Assembly (NCBI RefSeq): GCF_933775445.1
Contig: NC_065874.1
Span: forward strand, 20,840,501 to 20,904,500
Source: Argentina anserina
Lineage: Eukaryota > Streptophyta > Magnoliopsida > Rosales > Rosaceae
DNA length: 64,000 bases
Reading direction: 5' to 3'
Shown piece after piece: positions 1-13,090 of the stretch (its first letter is position 1; each line of letters starts with the position of its first letter). The notes under the pieces are model-generated. The model made no database searches, was not told the DNA's origin, and saw only the letters and a program-made list of their open reading frames with translations. A program made the translations under genes and the position numbers.

Positions 1-3000
1 TCTCAAATTCAATAGAAACTCGCATCAGAAAGCCTTACAGAAAGATACTCAAACGAGAAATGAAAACATACACAATTGGAATAGTAAAGATACGCAAACG
101 ATGTAAAGATACTCAGTTTGAAAGAAACACACTCCCACACTTGCAAAACTCTCAAATACAATAGAAACTCGCATCAGAAGCCTTACAGAAAGATACTCAA
201 ACGAGAAATGAAAAGATACACAATTGGAATAGTAAAGAGACGCAAACGATGTAAAGATACACAATTGGAATAGTAAAGATAAGCAAACGATGTAAAGATA
301 CTCAGTTTGAAAGAAACACACTCCCACACTTGCAAAACTCTCAAATTCAATAGAAACTCGCATCAGAAAGCCTTACAGAAAGATACTCAAACGAGAAATG
401 AAAACATACACAATTGGAATAGTAAAGATACGCAAACAATGTAAAGATACTCAGTTTGAAAGAAACACACTCCCACACTTGCAAAACTCTAAAATTCAAT
501 AGAAACTCGCATCAGAAAGCCTTACAGAAAGATACTCAAAAGAGAAATGAAAAGATACACAATTGGAATACTAAAGATACGCAAACGATGTAAAGATACA
601 CAATTGGAATAATAAAGATACGCAAACGATGTAAAGATACTCAGTTTGAAAGAAACACACTCCCACACTTGCAAAACTCTCAAATTCAATAGAAACTCGC
701 ATCTGAAAGCCTTACAGAAAGATACTCAAACGAGAAATGAAAAGATACACAATTGGAATAGTAAAGATACGCAAACGATGTAAAGATACACAATTGGAAT
801 AGTAAAGATACGCAAACGATGTAAAGATACTCAGTTTGAAAGAAACACACTCCCACACTTGCAAAACTCTCAAATTCAATAGAAACTCGCATCAGAAAGC
901 CTTACAGAAAGATACTCAAACGAGAAATGAAAACATACACAATTGGAATAGTAAAGATACGCAAACGATGTAAAGATACTCAGTTTGAAAGAAACACACT
1001 CCCACACTTGCAAAACTCTCAAATACAATAGAAACTCGCATCAGAAGCCTTACAGAAATATACTCAAACGAGAAATGAAAAGATACACAATTGGAATAGT
1101 AAAGATACGCAAAAGATGTAAAGATACACAATTGGAATAGTAAAGATACGCAAACGATGTAAAGATACTCAGTTTGAAAGAAACACACTCCCACACTTGC
1201 AAAACTCTCAAATTCAATAGAAACTCGCATCAGAAAGCCTTACAGAAAGATACTCAAACGAGAAATGAAAACATACACAATTGGAATAGTAAAGATACGC
1301 AAACAATGTAAAGATACTCAGTTTGAAAGAAACACACTCCACACTTGCAAAACTCTCAAATACAATAGAAACTCGCATCAGAAGCCTTACAGAAAGATAC
1401 TCAAACGAGAAATGAAAAGATACACAATTGGAATAGTAAAGATACGCAAACGATGTAAAGATACACAATTGGAATAGTAAAGATACGCAAACGATGTAAA
1501 GATACTCAGTTTGAAAGAAACACACTCCCACACTTGCAAAACTCTCAAATTCAATAGAAACTCGCATCAGAAAGCCTTACAGAAAGATACTCAAACGAGA
1601 AATGAAAAGATACACAATTGGAATAGTAAAGATACGCAAACGATGTAAAGATACACAATTGGAATAGTAAAGATACGCAAACGATGTAAAGATACACAAT
1701 TGGAATAGTAAAGATACGCAAACGATGTAAAGATACTCAGTTTGAAAGAAACACACTCCCACACTTGCAAAACTCTCAAATTCAATAGAAACTCGCATCT
1801 GAAAGCCTTACAGAAAGATACTCAAACGAGAAATGAAAAGATACACAATTGGAATAGTGAAGATACGCAAACGATGGAAAGATACTCAGTTTGAAAGAAA
1901 CACACTCCCACACTTGCAAAACTCTCAAATACAATAGAAACTCGCATCAGAAGCCTTACAGAAAGATACTCAAACGAGAAATGAAAAGATACACAATTGG
2001 AATAGTAAAGATACGCAAACGATGTAAAGATACACAATTGGAATAGTAAAGATACGCAAACGATGTAAAGATACTCAGTTTGAAAGAAACACACTCCACA
2101 CTTGCAAGACTCCCAAATTCAATAGAAACTCGCATCAGAACGTCTTACAGAAAGATCCTCAAATGAGAATTGAAAAGATACACAATTGGAACAGTAAAGA
2201 TACGCAAACGATGTAAAGATAGTCAGTTTGAAAGAAACACACTCCCACACTTGCAAAATTCTCAAAATCAATAGAAACTCGCATCAGAAGCGTTACAGAA
2301 AGATACTCAAACGAGAAATGAAAAGATACACAATTGGAATAGTAAAGATACGCAAACGATGTAAAGATACACAATTGGAATAGTAAAGATACGCAAATGA
2401 TGTAAAGATACTCAGTTTGAAAGAAACACACTCCCACACTTGCAAAACTCTCAAATTCAATAGAAACTCGCATCAGAAAGCCTTACAGAAAGATACTCAA
2501 ACGAGAAATGAAAACATACACAATTGGAATAGTAAAGATACGCACACGATGTAAAGATACTGAGTTTGAAAGAAACACAATCCACACTTGCAAAACTCTC
2601 AAATACAATAGAAACTCGCATCAGAAGCCTTACAGAAAGATACTCAAACGAGAAATGAAAAGATACACAATTGGAATAGTAAAGATACGCAAACGATGTA
2701 AAGATACACAATTGGAATAGTAAAGATACGCAAACGATGTAAAGATACTCAGTTTGAAAGAAACACACTCCACACTTGCAAAACTCCCAAATTCAATAGA
2801 AACTCGCATCAGAACGTCTTACAGAAAGATCCTCAAATGAGAATTGAAAAGATACACAATTGGAACAGTAAAGATACGCAAACGATGTAAAGATAGTCAG
2901 TTTGAAAGAAACACACTCCCACACTTGCAAAATTCTCAAAATCAATAGAAACTCGCATCAGAAGCCTTACAGAAAGATACTCAAACGAGAAATGAAAAGA

Positions 3001-6000
3001 TACACAATTGGAATAGTAAAGATACGCAAACGATGTAAAGATACACAATTGGAATAGTAAAGATACGCAAATGATGTAAAGATACTCAGTTTGAAAGAAA
3101 CACACTCCCACACTTGCAAAACCCTCAAATTCAATAGAAACTCGCATCAGAAAGCCTTACAGAAAGATACTCAAACGAGAAATGAAAACATACACAATTG
3201 GAATAGTAAAGATACGCACACGATGTAAAGATACTGAGTTTGAAAGAAACACACTCCACACTTGCAAAACTCTAAAATTCAATAGAAACTCGCATCAGAA
3301 GCCTTACAGAAATATACTCAAACGAGAAATGAAAAGATACACAATTGGAATAGTAAAGATACGCAAAAGATGTAAAGATACACAATTGGAATAGTAAAGA
3401 TACGCAAACGATGTAAAGATACTCAGTTTGAAAGAAACACACTCCCACACTTGCAAAACTCTCAAATTCAATAGAAACTCGCATCAGAAAGCCTTACAGA
3501 AAGATACTCAAACGAGAAATGAAAACATACACAATTGGTATAGTAAAGATACGCAAACGATGTAAAGATACTCAGTTTGAAAGAAACACACTCCCACACT
3601 TGCAAAACTCTCAAATACAATAGAAACTCGCATCAGAAGCCTTACAGAAATATACTCAAACGAGAAATGAAAAGATACACAATTGGAATAGTAAAGATAC
3701 GCAAAAGATGTAAAGATACACAATTGGAATAGTAAAGATACGCAAACGATGTAAAGATACTCAGTTTGAAAGAAACACACTCCCACACTTGCAAAACTCT
3801 CAAATTCAATAGAAACTCGCATCAGAAAGCCTTACAGAAAGATACTCAAACGAGAAATGAAAACATACACAATTGGAATAGTAAAGATACGCAAACAATG
3901 TAAAGATACTCAGTTTGAAAGAAACACACTCCACACTTGCAAAACTCTCAAATACAATAGAAACTCGCATCAGAAGCCTTACAGAAAGATACTCAAACGA
4001 GAAATGAAAAGATACACAATTGGAATAGTAAAGATACGCAAACGATGTAAAGATACACAATTGGAATAGTAAAGATACGCAAACGATGTAAAGATACTCA
4101 GTTTGAAAGAAACACACTCCCACACTTGCAAAACTCTCAAATACAATAGAAACTCGCATCAGAAAGCCTTACAGAAAGATACTCAAACGAGAAATGAAAA
4201 GATACACAATTGGAATAGTAAAGATACGCAAACGATGTAAAGATACACAATTGGAATAGTAAAGATACGCAAACGATGTAAAGATACACAATTGGAATAG
4301 TAAAGATACGCAAACGATGTAAAGATACTCAGTTTGAAAGAAACACACTCCCACACTTGCAAAACTCTCAAATTCAATAGAAACTCGCATCAGAAAGCCT
4401 TACAGAAAGATATTCAAACGAGAAATGAAAACATACACAATTGGAATAGTAAAGATACGCAAACGATGTAAAGATACTCAGTTTGAAAGAAACACACTCC
4501 CACACTTGCAAAACTCTCAAATACAATAGAAACTCGCTTCAGAAGCCTTACAGAAAGATACTCAAACGAGAAATGAAAAGATACACAATTGGAATAGTAA
4601 AGATACGCAAACGATGTAAAGATACACAATTGGAATAGTAAAGATATGCAAACGATGTAAAGATACTCAGTTTGAAAGAAACACACTCCCACACTTGCAA
4701 AACTCTCAAATTCAATCGAAACTCGCATCTGAAAGCCTTACAGAAAGATACTCAAACGAGAAATGAAAAGATACACAATTGGAATAGTAAAGATACGCAA
4801 ACGATGTAAAGATACACAATTGGAATAGTAAAGATACGCAAACGATGTAAAGATACTCAGTTTGAAAGAAACACACTCCCACACTTGCAAAACTCTCAAA
4901 TTCAATAGAAACTCGCATCAGAAAGCCTTAAAAAAAGATACTCAAACGAGAAATGAAAAGATACACAATTGGAATAGTAAAGATACGCAAACGATGTAAA
5001 GATACTCAGTTTGAAAGAAACACACTCCCACACTTGCAAAACTCTCAAATTCAATAGAAACTCGCATCTGAAAGCCTTACAGAAAGATACTCAAACGAGA
5101 AATGAAAAGATACACAATTGGAATAGTGAAGATACGCAAACGATGGAAAGATACTCAGTTTGAAAGAAACACACTCCCACACTTGCAAAACTCTCAAATA
5201 CAATAGAAACTCGCATCAGAAGCCTTACAGAAAGATACTCAAACGAGAAATGAAAAGATACACAATTGGAATAGTAAAGATACGCAAACGATGTAAAGAT
5301 ACACAATTGGAATAGTAAAGATACGCAAACGATGTAAAGATACTCAGTTTGAAAGAAACACACTCCACACTTGCAAGACTCCCAAATTCAATAGAAACTC
5401 GCATCAGAACGTCTTACAGAAAGATCCTCAAATGAGAATTGAAAAGATACACAATTGGAACAGTAAAGATACGCAAACGATGTAAAGATAGTCAGTTTGA
5501 AAGAAACACACTCCCACACTTGCAAAATTCTCAAAATCAATAGAAACTCGCATCAGAAGCGTTACAGAAAGATACTCAAACGAGAAATGAAAAGATACAC
5601 AATTGGAATAGTAAAGATACGCAAACGATGTAAAGATACACAATTGGAATAGTAAAGATACGCAAATGATGTAAAGATACTCAGTTTGAAAGAAACACAC
5701 TCCCACACTTGCAAAACTCTCAAATTCAATAGAAACTCGCATCAGAAAGCCTTACAGAAAGATACTCAAACGAGAAATGAAAACATACACAATTGGAATA
5801 GTAAAGATACGCACACGATGTAAAGATACTGAGTTTGAAAGAAACACACTCCACACTTGCAAAACTCTCAAATACAATAGAAACTCGCATCAGAAGCCTT
5901 ACAGAAAGATACTCAAACGAGAAATGAAAAGATACACAATTGGAATAGTAAAGATACGCAAACGATGTAAAGATACACAATTGGAATAGTAAAGATACGC

Positions 6001-9000
6001 AAACGATGTAAAAATACTCAGTTTGAAAGAAACACACTCCACACTTGCAAAACTCCCAAATTCAATAGAAACTCGCATCAGAACGTCTTACAGAAAGATC
6101 CTCAAATGAGAATTGAAAAGATACACAATTGGAACAGTAAAGATACGCAAACGATGTAAAGATAGTCAGTTTGAAAGAAACACACTCCCACACTTGCAAA
6201 ATTCTCAAAATCAATAGAAACTCGCATCAGAAGCCTTACAGAAAGATACTCAAACGAGAAATGAAAAGATACACAATTGGAATAGTAAAGATACGCAAAC
6301 GATGTAAAGATACACAATTGGAATAGTAAAGATACGCAAATGATGTAAAGATACTCAGTTTGAAAGAAACACACTCCCACACTTGCAAAACCCTCAAATT
6401 CAATAGAAACTCGCATCAGAAAGCCTTACAGAAAGATACTCAAACGAGAAATGAAAACATACACAATTGAAATAGTAAAGATACGCACACGATGTAAAGA
6501 TACTGAGTTTGAAAGAAACACACTCCACACTTGCAAAACTCTCAAATACAATAGAAACTCGCATCAGAAGCCTTACAGAAAGATACTCAAACGAGAAAGG
6601 AAAAGATACACAATTGGAATAGTAAAGATACGCAAACGATGTAAAGATACACAATTGGAATAGTAAAGATACGCAAATGATGTAAAGATACTCAGTTTGA
6701 AAGAAACACATTCCCACACTTGCAAAACTCTCAAATTCAATAGAAACTCGCATCAGAAAGCCTTACAGAAAGATACTCAAACGAGAAATGAAAACATACA
6801 CAATTGGAATAGTAAAGATACGCACACGATGTAAAGATACTGAGTTTGAAAGAAACACACTCCACACTTGCAAAACTCTCAAATACAATAGAAACTCGCA
6901 TCAGAAGCCTTACAGAAAGATACTCAAACGAGATTTGAAAAGATACACAATTGGAATAGTAAAGATACGCAAACGATGTAAAGATACACAATTGGAATAG
7001 TAAAGATACGCAAATGATGTAAAGATACTCAGTTTGAAAGAAACAAACTCCACACTTGCAAAACTCCCAAATTCAATAGAAACTCGCATCAGAACGTCTT
7101 ACAGAAAGATCCTCAAATGAGAATTGAAAAGATACACAATTGGAATAGTAAAGATACGCAAACGATGTAAAGATAGTCAGTTTGAAAGAAACACACTCCC
7201 ACACTTGCAAAACTCTCAAATACAATAGAAACTCGCATCAGAAGCCTTACAGAAAGATACTCAAACGAGAAATGAAAAGATACACAATTGGAATAGTAAA
7301 GATACGCAAACGATGTAAAGATACACAATTGGAATAGTAAAGATACGCAAACGATGTAAAGATACTCAGTTTGAAAGAAACACACTCCACACTTGCAAGA
7401 CTCCCAAATTCAATAGAAACTCGCATCAGAACGTCTTACAGAAAGATCCTCAAATGAGAATTGAAAAGATACACAATTGGAACAGTAAAGATACGCAAAC
7501 GATGTAAAGATAGTCAGTTTGAAAGAAACACACTCCCACACTTGCAAAATTCTCAAAATCAATAGAAACTCGCATCAGAAGCGTTACAGAAAGATACTCA
7601 AACGAGAAATGAAAAGATACACAATTGGAATAGTAAAGATACGCAAACGATGTAAAAATACACAATTGGAATAGTAAAGATACGCAAATGATGTAAAGAT
7701 ACTCAGTTTGAAAGAAACACACTCCCACACTTGCAAAACTCTCAAATTCAATAGAAACTCGCATCAGAAAGCCTTACAGAAAGATACTCAAACGAGAAAT
7801 GAAAACATACACAATTGGAATAGTAAAGATACGCACACGATGTAAAGATACTGAGTTTGAAAGAAACACACTCCACACTTGCAAAACTCTCAAATACAAT
7901 AGAAACTCGCATCAGAAGCCTTACAGAAAGATACTCAAACGAGAAATGAAAAGATACACAATTGGAATAGTAAAGATACGCAAACGATGTAAAGATACAC
8001 AATTGGAATAGTAAAGATACGCAAATGATGTAAAGATACTCAGTTTGAAAGAAACACACTCCACACTTGCAAAACTCCCAAATTCAATAGAAACTCGCAT
8101 CAGAACGTCTTACAGAAAGATCCTCAAATGAGAATTGAAAAGATACACAATTGGAACAGTAAAGATACGCAAACGATGTAAAGATAGTCAGTTTGAAAGA
8201 AACACACTCCCACACTTGCAAAATTCTCAAAATCAATAGAAACTCGCATCAGAAGCCTTACAGAAAGATACTCAAACGAGAAATGAAAAGATACACAATT
8301 GGAATAGTAAAGATACGCAAACGATGTAAAGATACACAATTGGAATAGTAAAGATACGCAAATGATGTAAAGATACTCAGTTTGAAAGAAACACACTCCC
8401 ACACTTGCAAAACCCTCAAATTCAATAGAAACTCGCATCAGAAAGCCTTACAGAAAGATACTCAAACGAGAAATGAAAACATACACAATTGGAATAGTAA
8501 AGATACGCACACGATGTAAAGATACTGAGTTTGAAAGAAACACACTCCACACTTGCAAAACTCTCAAATACAATAGAAACTCGCATCAGAAGCCTTACAG
8601 AAAGATACTCAAACGAGAAAGGAAAAGATACACAATTGGAATAGTAAAGATACGCAAACGATGTAAAGATACACAATTGGAATAGTAAAGATACGCAAAT
8701 GATGTAAAGATACTCAGTTTGAAAGAAACACACTCCCACACTTGCAAAACTCTCAAATTCAATAGAAACTCGCATCAGAAAGCCTTACAGAAAGATACTC
8801 AAACGAGAAATGAAAACATACACAATTGGAATAGTAAAGATACGCACACGATGTAAAGATACTGAGTTTGAAAGAAACACACTCCACACTTGCAAAACTC
8901 TCAAATACAATAGAAACTCGCATCAGAAGCCTTACAGAAAGATACTCAAACGAGAAATGAAAAGATACACAATTGGAATAGTAAAGATACGCAAACGATG

Positions 9001-9745
9001 TAAAGATACACAATTGGAATAGTAAAGATACGCAAATGATGTAAAGATACTCAGTTTGAAAGAAACAAACTCCACACTTGCAAAACTCCCAAATTCAATA
9101 GAAACTCGCATCAGAACGTCTTACAGAAAGATCCTCAAATGAGAATTGAAAAGATACACAATTGGAACAGTAAAGATACGCAAACGATGTAAAGATAGTC
9201 AGTTTGAAAGAAACACACTCCCACACTTGCAAAATTCTCAAAATCAATAGAAACTCGCATCAGAAGCCTTACAGAAAGATACTCAAACGAGAAATGAAAA
9301 GATACACAATTGGAATAGTAAAGATACGCAAACGATGTAAAGATACACAATTGGAATAGTAAAGATACGCAAATGATGTAAAGATACTCAGTTTGAAAGA
9401 AACACACTCCCACACTTGCAAAACCCTCAAATTCAATAGAAACTCGCATCAGAAAGCCTTACAGAAAGATACTCAAACGAGAAATGAAAACATACACAAT
9501 TGGAATAGTAAAGATACGCACACGATGTAAAGATACTGAGTTTGAAAGAAACACACTCCACACTTGCAAAACTCTCAAATACAATAGAAACTCGCATCAG
9601 AAGCCTTACAGAAAGATACTCAAACGAGAAAGGAAAAGATACACAATTGGAATAGTAAAGATACGCAAACGATGTAAAGATACACAATTGGAATAGTAAA
9701 GATACGCAAACGATGTAAAGATACACAATTGGAATAGTAAAGATA
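1..9745 (-). repeat. Satellite array 1 (337-bp dimeric higher-order repeat)
   Basis: Tandem array continuing beyond the left edge. Taking array 2 as forward, these monomers are in reverse orientation. The marker ccttacag recurs at 33, 181 and 371, so a monomer of about 148 bp alternates with one of about 189 bp, giving a 337-bp unit. The longer monomer differs by an internal duplication of about 41 bp (the acacaattggaatag...cgatgtaaag segment). At 1577-1798 and 4169-4390 that segment occurs three times. The sequence is clearly related to the 145-bp monomers of array 2 but forms a distinct subfamily (cacttgcaaaactc in place of cactgggaacactc). Short ORFs run through both strands but shift with each unit, so I do not call genes. 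Confidence 0.95.
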
Positions 9746-10621
9746 CGCTTGTGAAGAAGGTTTCATCCATAGAAGTCTTGGCTACACTTGTGGATTGCTT
9801 GATTTATAAAGTGTAACCATGATTCTCTCTTGTCTAAATTCGGTTTTGGTTTTGTTCTTGTTCTTGGATGAGCATGCGATTTGTGTAGAGTAAACTTGTT
9901 TCAATTTTGTCTATGAGATAGTTACTTGTTTCAAATTATATAAGGTTGTGATTTTAGGTTTTTAGTTCTATGATTTTGGTTTCTGCCGTGCCTTGTTATT
10001 GAATGATTTCGATATCTTTATGTTATGTATACGCTTGTAGCATGATATATAGGTTGTTGGATTTATGACTTATGCTATGAACATGTTTATCCTTTCTATG
10101 TGATTTTCGAAATTGCATGATTGGGGGTTAAGTAGGTGACATGCTTAATGAATTCAATATGCGTGGCTTTGAAGTTGCATAGTAGGATAAGTATGTTAGA
10201 TTTCGATTAAGACCGCTTGGAATGAATCGAATGTGTTAAGTGTCTATGCATATAAGTTACTGCTTTGGAACTTAGATTGCATGATCCAACCTTAGTTATT
10301 CATGATAGTGTCTCGGCATGACTCTTAAAGGAGAACTAGAACTTGTTTTCGTTAGCTTTGTATGATTTGTTTTGGTGATTGTTTATGTGTTGGTTAGTTG
10401 ATCACATGTATATATTAGCTTAGGTTTTATTTTCTGTTTTTATCTTTGATACCGATCATATAAATCAAACCTTTAAATCTTTATGAATTCGTGTAAGTGT
10501 TAATTGATGTGATCCTAAGCCCTGGATGGATCCCCGGTTTGTGAACGATACCCTCTTGCTTTATACTACTAACGATGCTTACAGGGTTAAATATTGATGT
10601 CGAGTAATCGAGCAATCATCA
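9745..10621 (+). mobile_element. 5' LTR of element 1, truncated (3' part only)
   Basis: Matches 14472-15347 of the downstream LTR at about 99%. The first ~694 bp of the LTR, including the promoter region, are missing and replaced by satellite array 1. The join shares acgc: satellite gatacgc against LTR acacgcttg. The LTR ends with atcatca at 10621, followed by AA and the PBS. Confidence 0.9.
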
Positions 10622-10623
10622 AA

Positions 10624-10643
10624 TGGCGCCGTTGCCGGGGATC
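10624..10643 (+). other. Primer-binding site, tRNA-Asp type (copy 1)
   Basis: TGGCGCCGTTGCCGGGGATC is complementary to the 3' end of plant tRNA-Asp(GUC), CCA included, and lies 2 nt after the LTR. This is where minus-strand DNA synthesis begins. The full tRNA copy at 15350-15424 independently confirms which tRNA is used. Confidence 0.95.
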
Positions 10644-10861
10644 CATTAGAGATGGATCCCTGACTTTTACTACGAATTCATTGTGTATATTGTACATTTG
10701 TATATTCTTATCTTATTTTCTTGTAACATATAGTAATTTTATCTTAGGATGTTGTTTGGATGATTGTGTGAATGATTGTTGTAGGTTGTAAATCGAACGG
10801 AATAGGTAAACGATGCTTACAGGGTTAAATATTGATGTCGAGTAATCGAGCAATCATCAAA

Positions 10862-10881
10862 TGGCGCCGTTGCCGGGGATC
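10862..10881 (+). other. Primer-binding site, tRNA-Asp type (copy 2)
   Basis: Identical second PBS created by the 238-bp tandem duplication. It is preceded by the same LTR-end sequence, so a primer annealed here would also lie behind an LTR-like end. Confidence 0.93.
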
Positions 10882-11048
10882 CATTAGAGATGGATCCCTG
10901 ACTTTTACTACGAATTCATTGTGTATATTGTACATTTGTATATTCTTATCTTATTTTCTTGTAACATATAGTAATTTTATCTTAGGATGTTGTTTGGATG
11001 ATTGTGTGAATGATTGTTGTAGGTTGTAAATCGAACGGAATAGGTAAA

Positions 11049-11577
11049 GTCCCTTTTGTTAATATTAGCCTTAACCCTTCATGCTAGCTCTCGAGTTTGC
11101 ATGAGGTCGAGGGCGGCTTTTATTAACACTTGGAAATTTGTCTAACACCCAAGTTTGTTTCTAGCTGAGTAAGGGGCACGCTTTTTCATTACTCTGGTGC
11201 ATGGGACCAAAATTGGATCTCAGAGAACTAATGACTGACATACATCTCGGTGATGGAGTCGATAGAGGGCTTGCCCTCCGTAGTTCAACAAATGAGTCCT
11301 ACCATGTTCACTATCTCTGAATTAGCTATCCGGCCTTCTGAAACAACGATTCAAACTTGTGTCTAGGCATCCATACTTAGGCCGCACGTCCACCTTGGTT
11401 TACAACTTAGAATCAATCGATCATTTAATTGTTTGAATGACTTAGGAATGTAGAAGCATGAAATTGATTGAAAGACTTTTGTAAAAACTTTTTGAACGAA
11501 ACCTTGTATCTTTCTTGTATGATTTTTGTATTCTTTTATGCAATGAAGAAGTGAGAGAGTTCGACACTCTCACGCCA
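11049..11577 (+). other. Element 1 leader (5' UTR)
   Basis: Non-coding stretch. Its first part, to about 11420, matches the reverse complement of the element 2 leader (about 62045-62400), for example the agtcccttttgttaata and tcgagggcggctttta motifs. It diverges after that. No ORF worth reporting. Confidence 0.75.
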
Positions 11578-11697
11578 CCACCAAAGAAGGCCGTGCCTTC
11601 CAATGACAAGGATGCCGTGTCCTTGTCCCAAATTGATCATGCCGTGCATGACTAAGGTAAGTTTTCTAACTCATGTGGATTAGTTTCAACTAATGTT
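11578..11697 (+). pseudogene. Remnant of the Gag/protease linker
   Basis: 11635-11694 aligns with the reverse complement of 60121-60180 in element 2, the low-complexity linker ahead of protease. The preceding caagaaggccgtgccttc also matches element 2 near 60285. A TAA interrupts the reading frame just after the HAVHD-coding part (about 11652-11654). The rest of gag and all of pol are missing, so element 1 is a deletion derivative of an element-2-like ancestor. Confidence 0.75.
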
Positions 11698-12110
11698 CCT
11701 GCTTGTGTACACTCCCCAATAGGTTTAAGCTACCACCAATTCTTAATGGATCCATAGAGCAAATTAAGGTGATGACAAGATCAATTCCTAGTTGGATTAG
11801 GAGAGGAGTGGCCATGACACTCCTAGTCGAACAAGGAAAGCGTGCGTGTGTCATCAAGAAGGAGATTTCCATCCGGATTGGGATTTCCAAAAGTAGAGGG
11901 AGAGATGGATTCCTAGTTGAGTTAGGAAAGAGAAGTTGCTGTGAAAAGAAGTCATAGTTGAAGTAGGAGAAGCCATGCCGTGTGTTATCAATGGAGAAGT
12001 CCCATTCGGACTTGGATTCCAAGTGGGAGAGTGAGAAGGTTTTCATGTCCCGTAGGTTTCTTTCTACCTCATGGAAAGGATTGAGACTGCTCTATATATA
12101 GAGAGCACGG
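11698..12110 (+). promoter_or_regulatory. Internal U3-like segment with TATA box
   Basis: This stretch is absent from element 2 but resembles the promoter half of the family LTRs: cactcctagtcgaacaagg against cactcctagttgaacaagg in LTR2, and a cccattcggacttgg variant of an LTR phrase. It ends in a TATA box (ctatatatag, about 12092-12101) in the palindromic context seen in the LTRs. It lies about 120 bp upstream of the gag-like ATG at 12221. I infer that it is a diverged LTR fragment able to serve as an internal promoter. Activity is untested. Confidence 0.55.
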
Positions 12111-12220
12111 GTTCAACATAATTGTTCATCCTTTTTCTGAAAATTCACAAGTTCATAAGAAGGAGAAGAAGACTACCACATTCGGTTCACTCAATTCACA
12201 AGAAGATTTTCAAGTGTGCA

Positions 12221-13090
12221 ATGGAGGTGTTTGCGTTGCGTAAAGACAATATGTTCCCAGAGAGGGACAGCCCTGCGTTTCATCCTAGGTACATTGTGTT
12301 GCCGACTCCTAGGCATAATCATACTCGTATGGAGGTCACATACAAAATTTTGAAGACCATGCCGATCTTTAGAGGGTTTAAGATTGAGAAGGCTGATGTC
12401 CATATATTTCTTTTTGAGTCGAAGGTGCAACAAGCTATTCAGTCCATGGAACGTGGAGACTTGGAGTTATTGTATCTTGAAGTGTTTCCCTTCACTCTAG
12501 TTGATGAAGTAAGAGAATGGTTGCACTCTATTCCTGAAAATTCCATCTGATCATGGGATGAGCTTAAAGAAACATTCCTCAAGGAGTTCTTGCTCACGGC
12601 AAGAAGAGCAAGGATGAGAGAGATGATTCAAGCATGTAAACAAGAAGATGATGAGCCCTACCACAAGTACTTAAAGAGATTTCAAGAAGTAGTAGCACCA
12701 TTAGACCATGACATGAAGCAACATGCATTGACTAGTACTTTCTACCAAGGTCTGTTAAGGGATTATCAAGAGTACATTGATTCGTTTTCACCAAGAGGCT
12801 TCATGAACCTTGAGGTAGGAGATAGGAGCATGGATATTGGAGTACTTGGAGAAAGAAGGGATAGTATGGTTTCGACATCATGCTCTAGGGTGAGTGGTAC
12901 TTCTCGGTTCAAGGGTGTGAAGTTGGATGGAAGGAAAGCTAGGAAGTATGGGAACACTAGAGACCATTTGAAGCCTCTGGTTGGCATGAAAAGGAAAGGT
13001 AGACCGGCTAGAGTTAAGACTACACCCACAAGGGCAAAGCCTTGTTTATGTGAATTTGGAGTTGTGATGTATTTGTTGAAGGCTCAATAA
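12221..13090 (+). pseudogene. Divergent Gag-like ORF with one in-frame stop
   Basis: The reading frame from ATG 12221 to TAA 13088-13090 is broken only by a TGA at 12548-12550, leaving 109 codons before it and 179 after it. Around residues 89-101 (VFPFTLVDEVREWL) and directly after the stop (SWDELKETFLKEF) it shows the core of the retrotransposon Gag capsid family, matching the FPFTLKDDAKRWL...WDEMTRRFLKQF block of element 2 Gag. The remainder differs strongly from element 2, and I see no CCHC zinc knuckle. The last ~16 codons read into sequence that is 3' UTR in element 2, so the C-terminus is chimeric. An in-frame ATG also exists at 12122, but 12221 fits better because it lies downstream of the TATA box. 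The product would be a capsid-like protein; whether it is made is unknown. Confidence 0.7.

Larger units (their letters stand above)
10573..11048 (+). repeat. 238-bp tandem duplication of LTR end, PBS and leader
   Basis: Units 10573-10810 and 10811-11048 appear identical. Each holds the last ~49 bp of the LTR, the PBS and about 165 bp of leader. The join falls at a short shared aa. Element 2 has only one copy of this segment, so the duplication is specific to element 1. Confidence 0.95.

Noticed and set aside
1..9726. Dozens of ORFs of 60-117 codons in array 1, rich in FQTEYLYIVCVSLL-like peptides
   Set aside because: They follow the tandem period on both strands, break and restart with each unit, and have no start context or domain. 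They are translations of satellite DNA.
11703..12046. Overlapping ORFs of 84 and 118 codons on opposite strands near 11.7-12.0 kb
   Set aside because: Low-complexity, no domain, and the region reads better as an LTR U3-like fragment.
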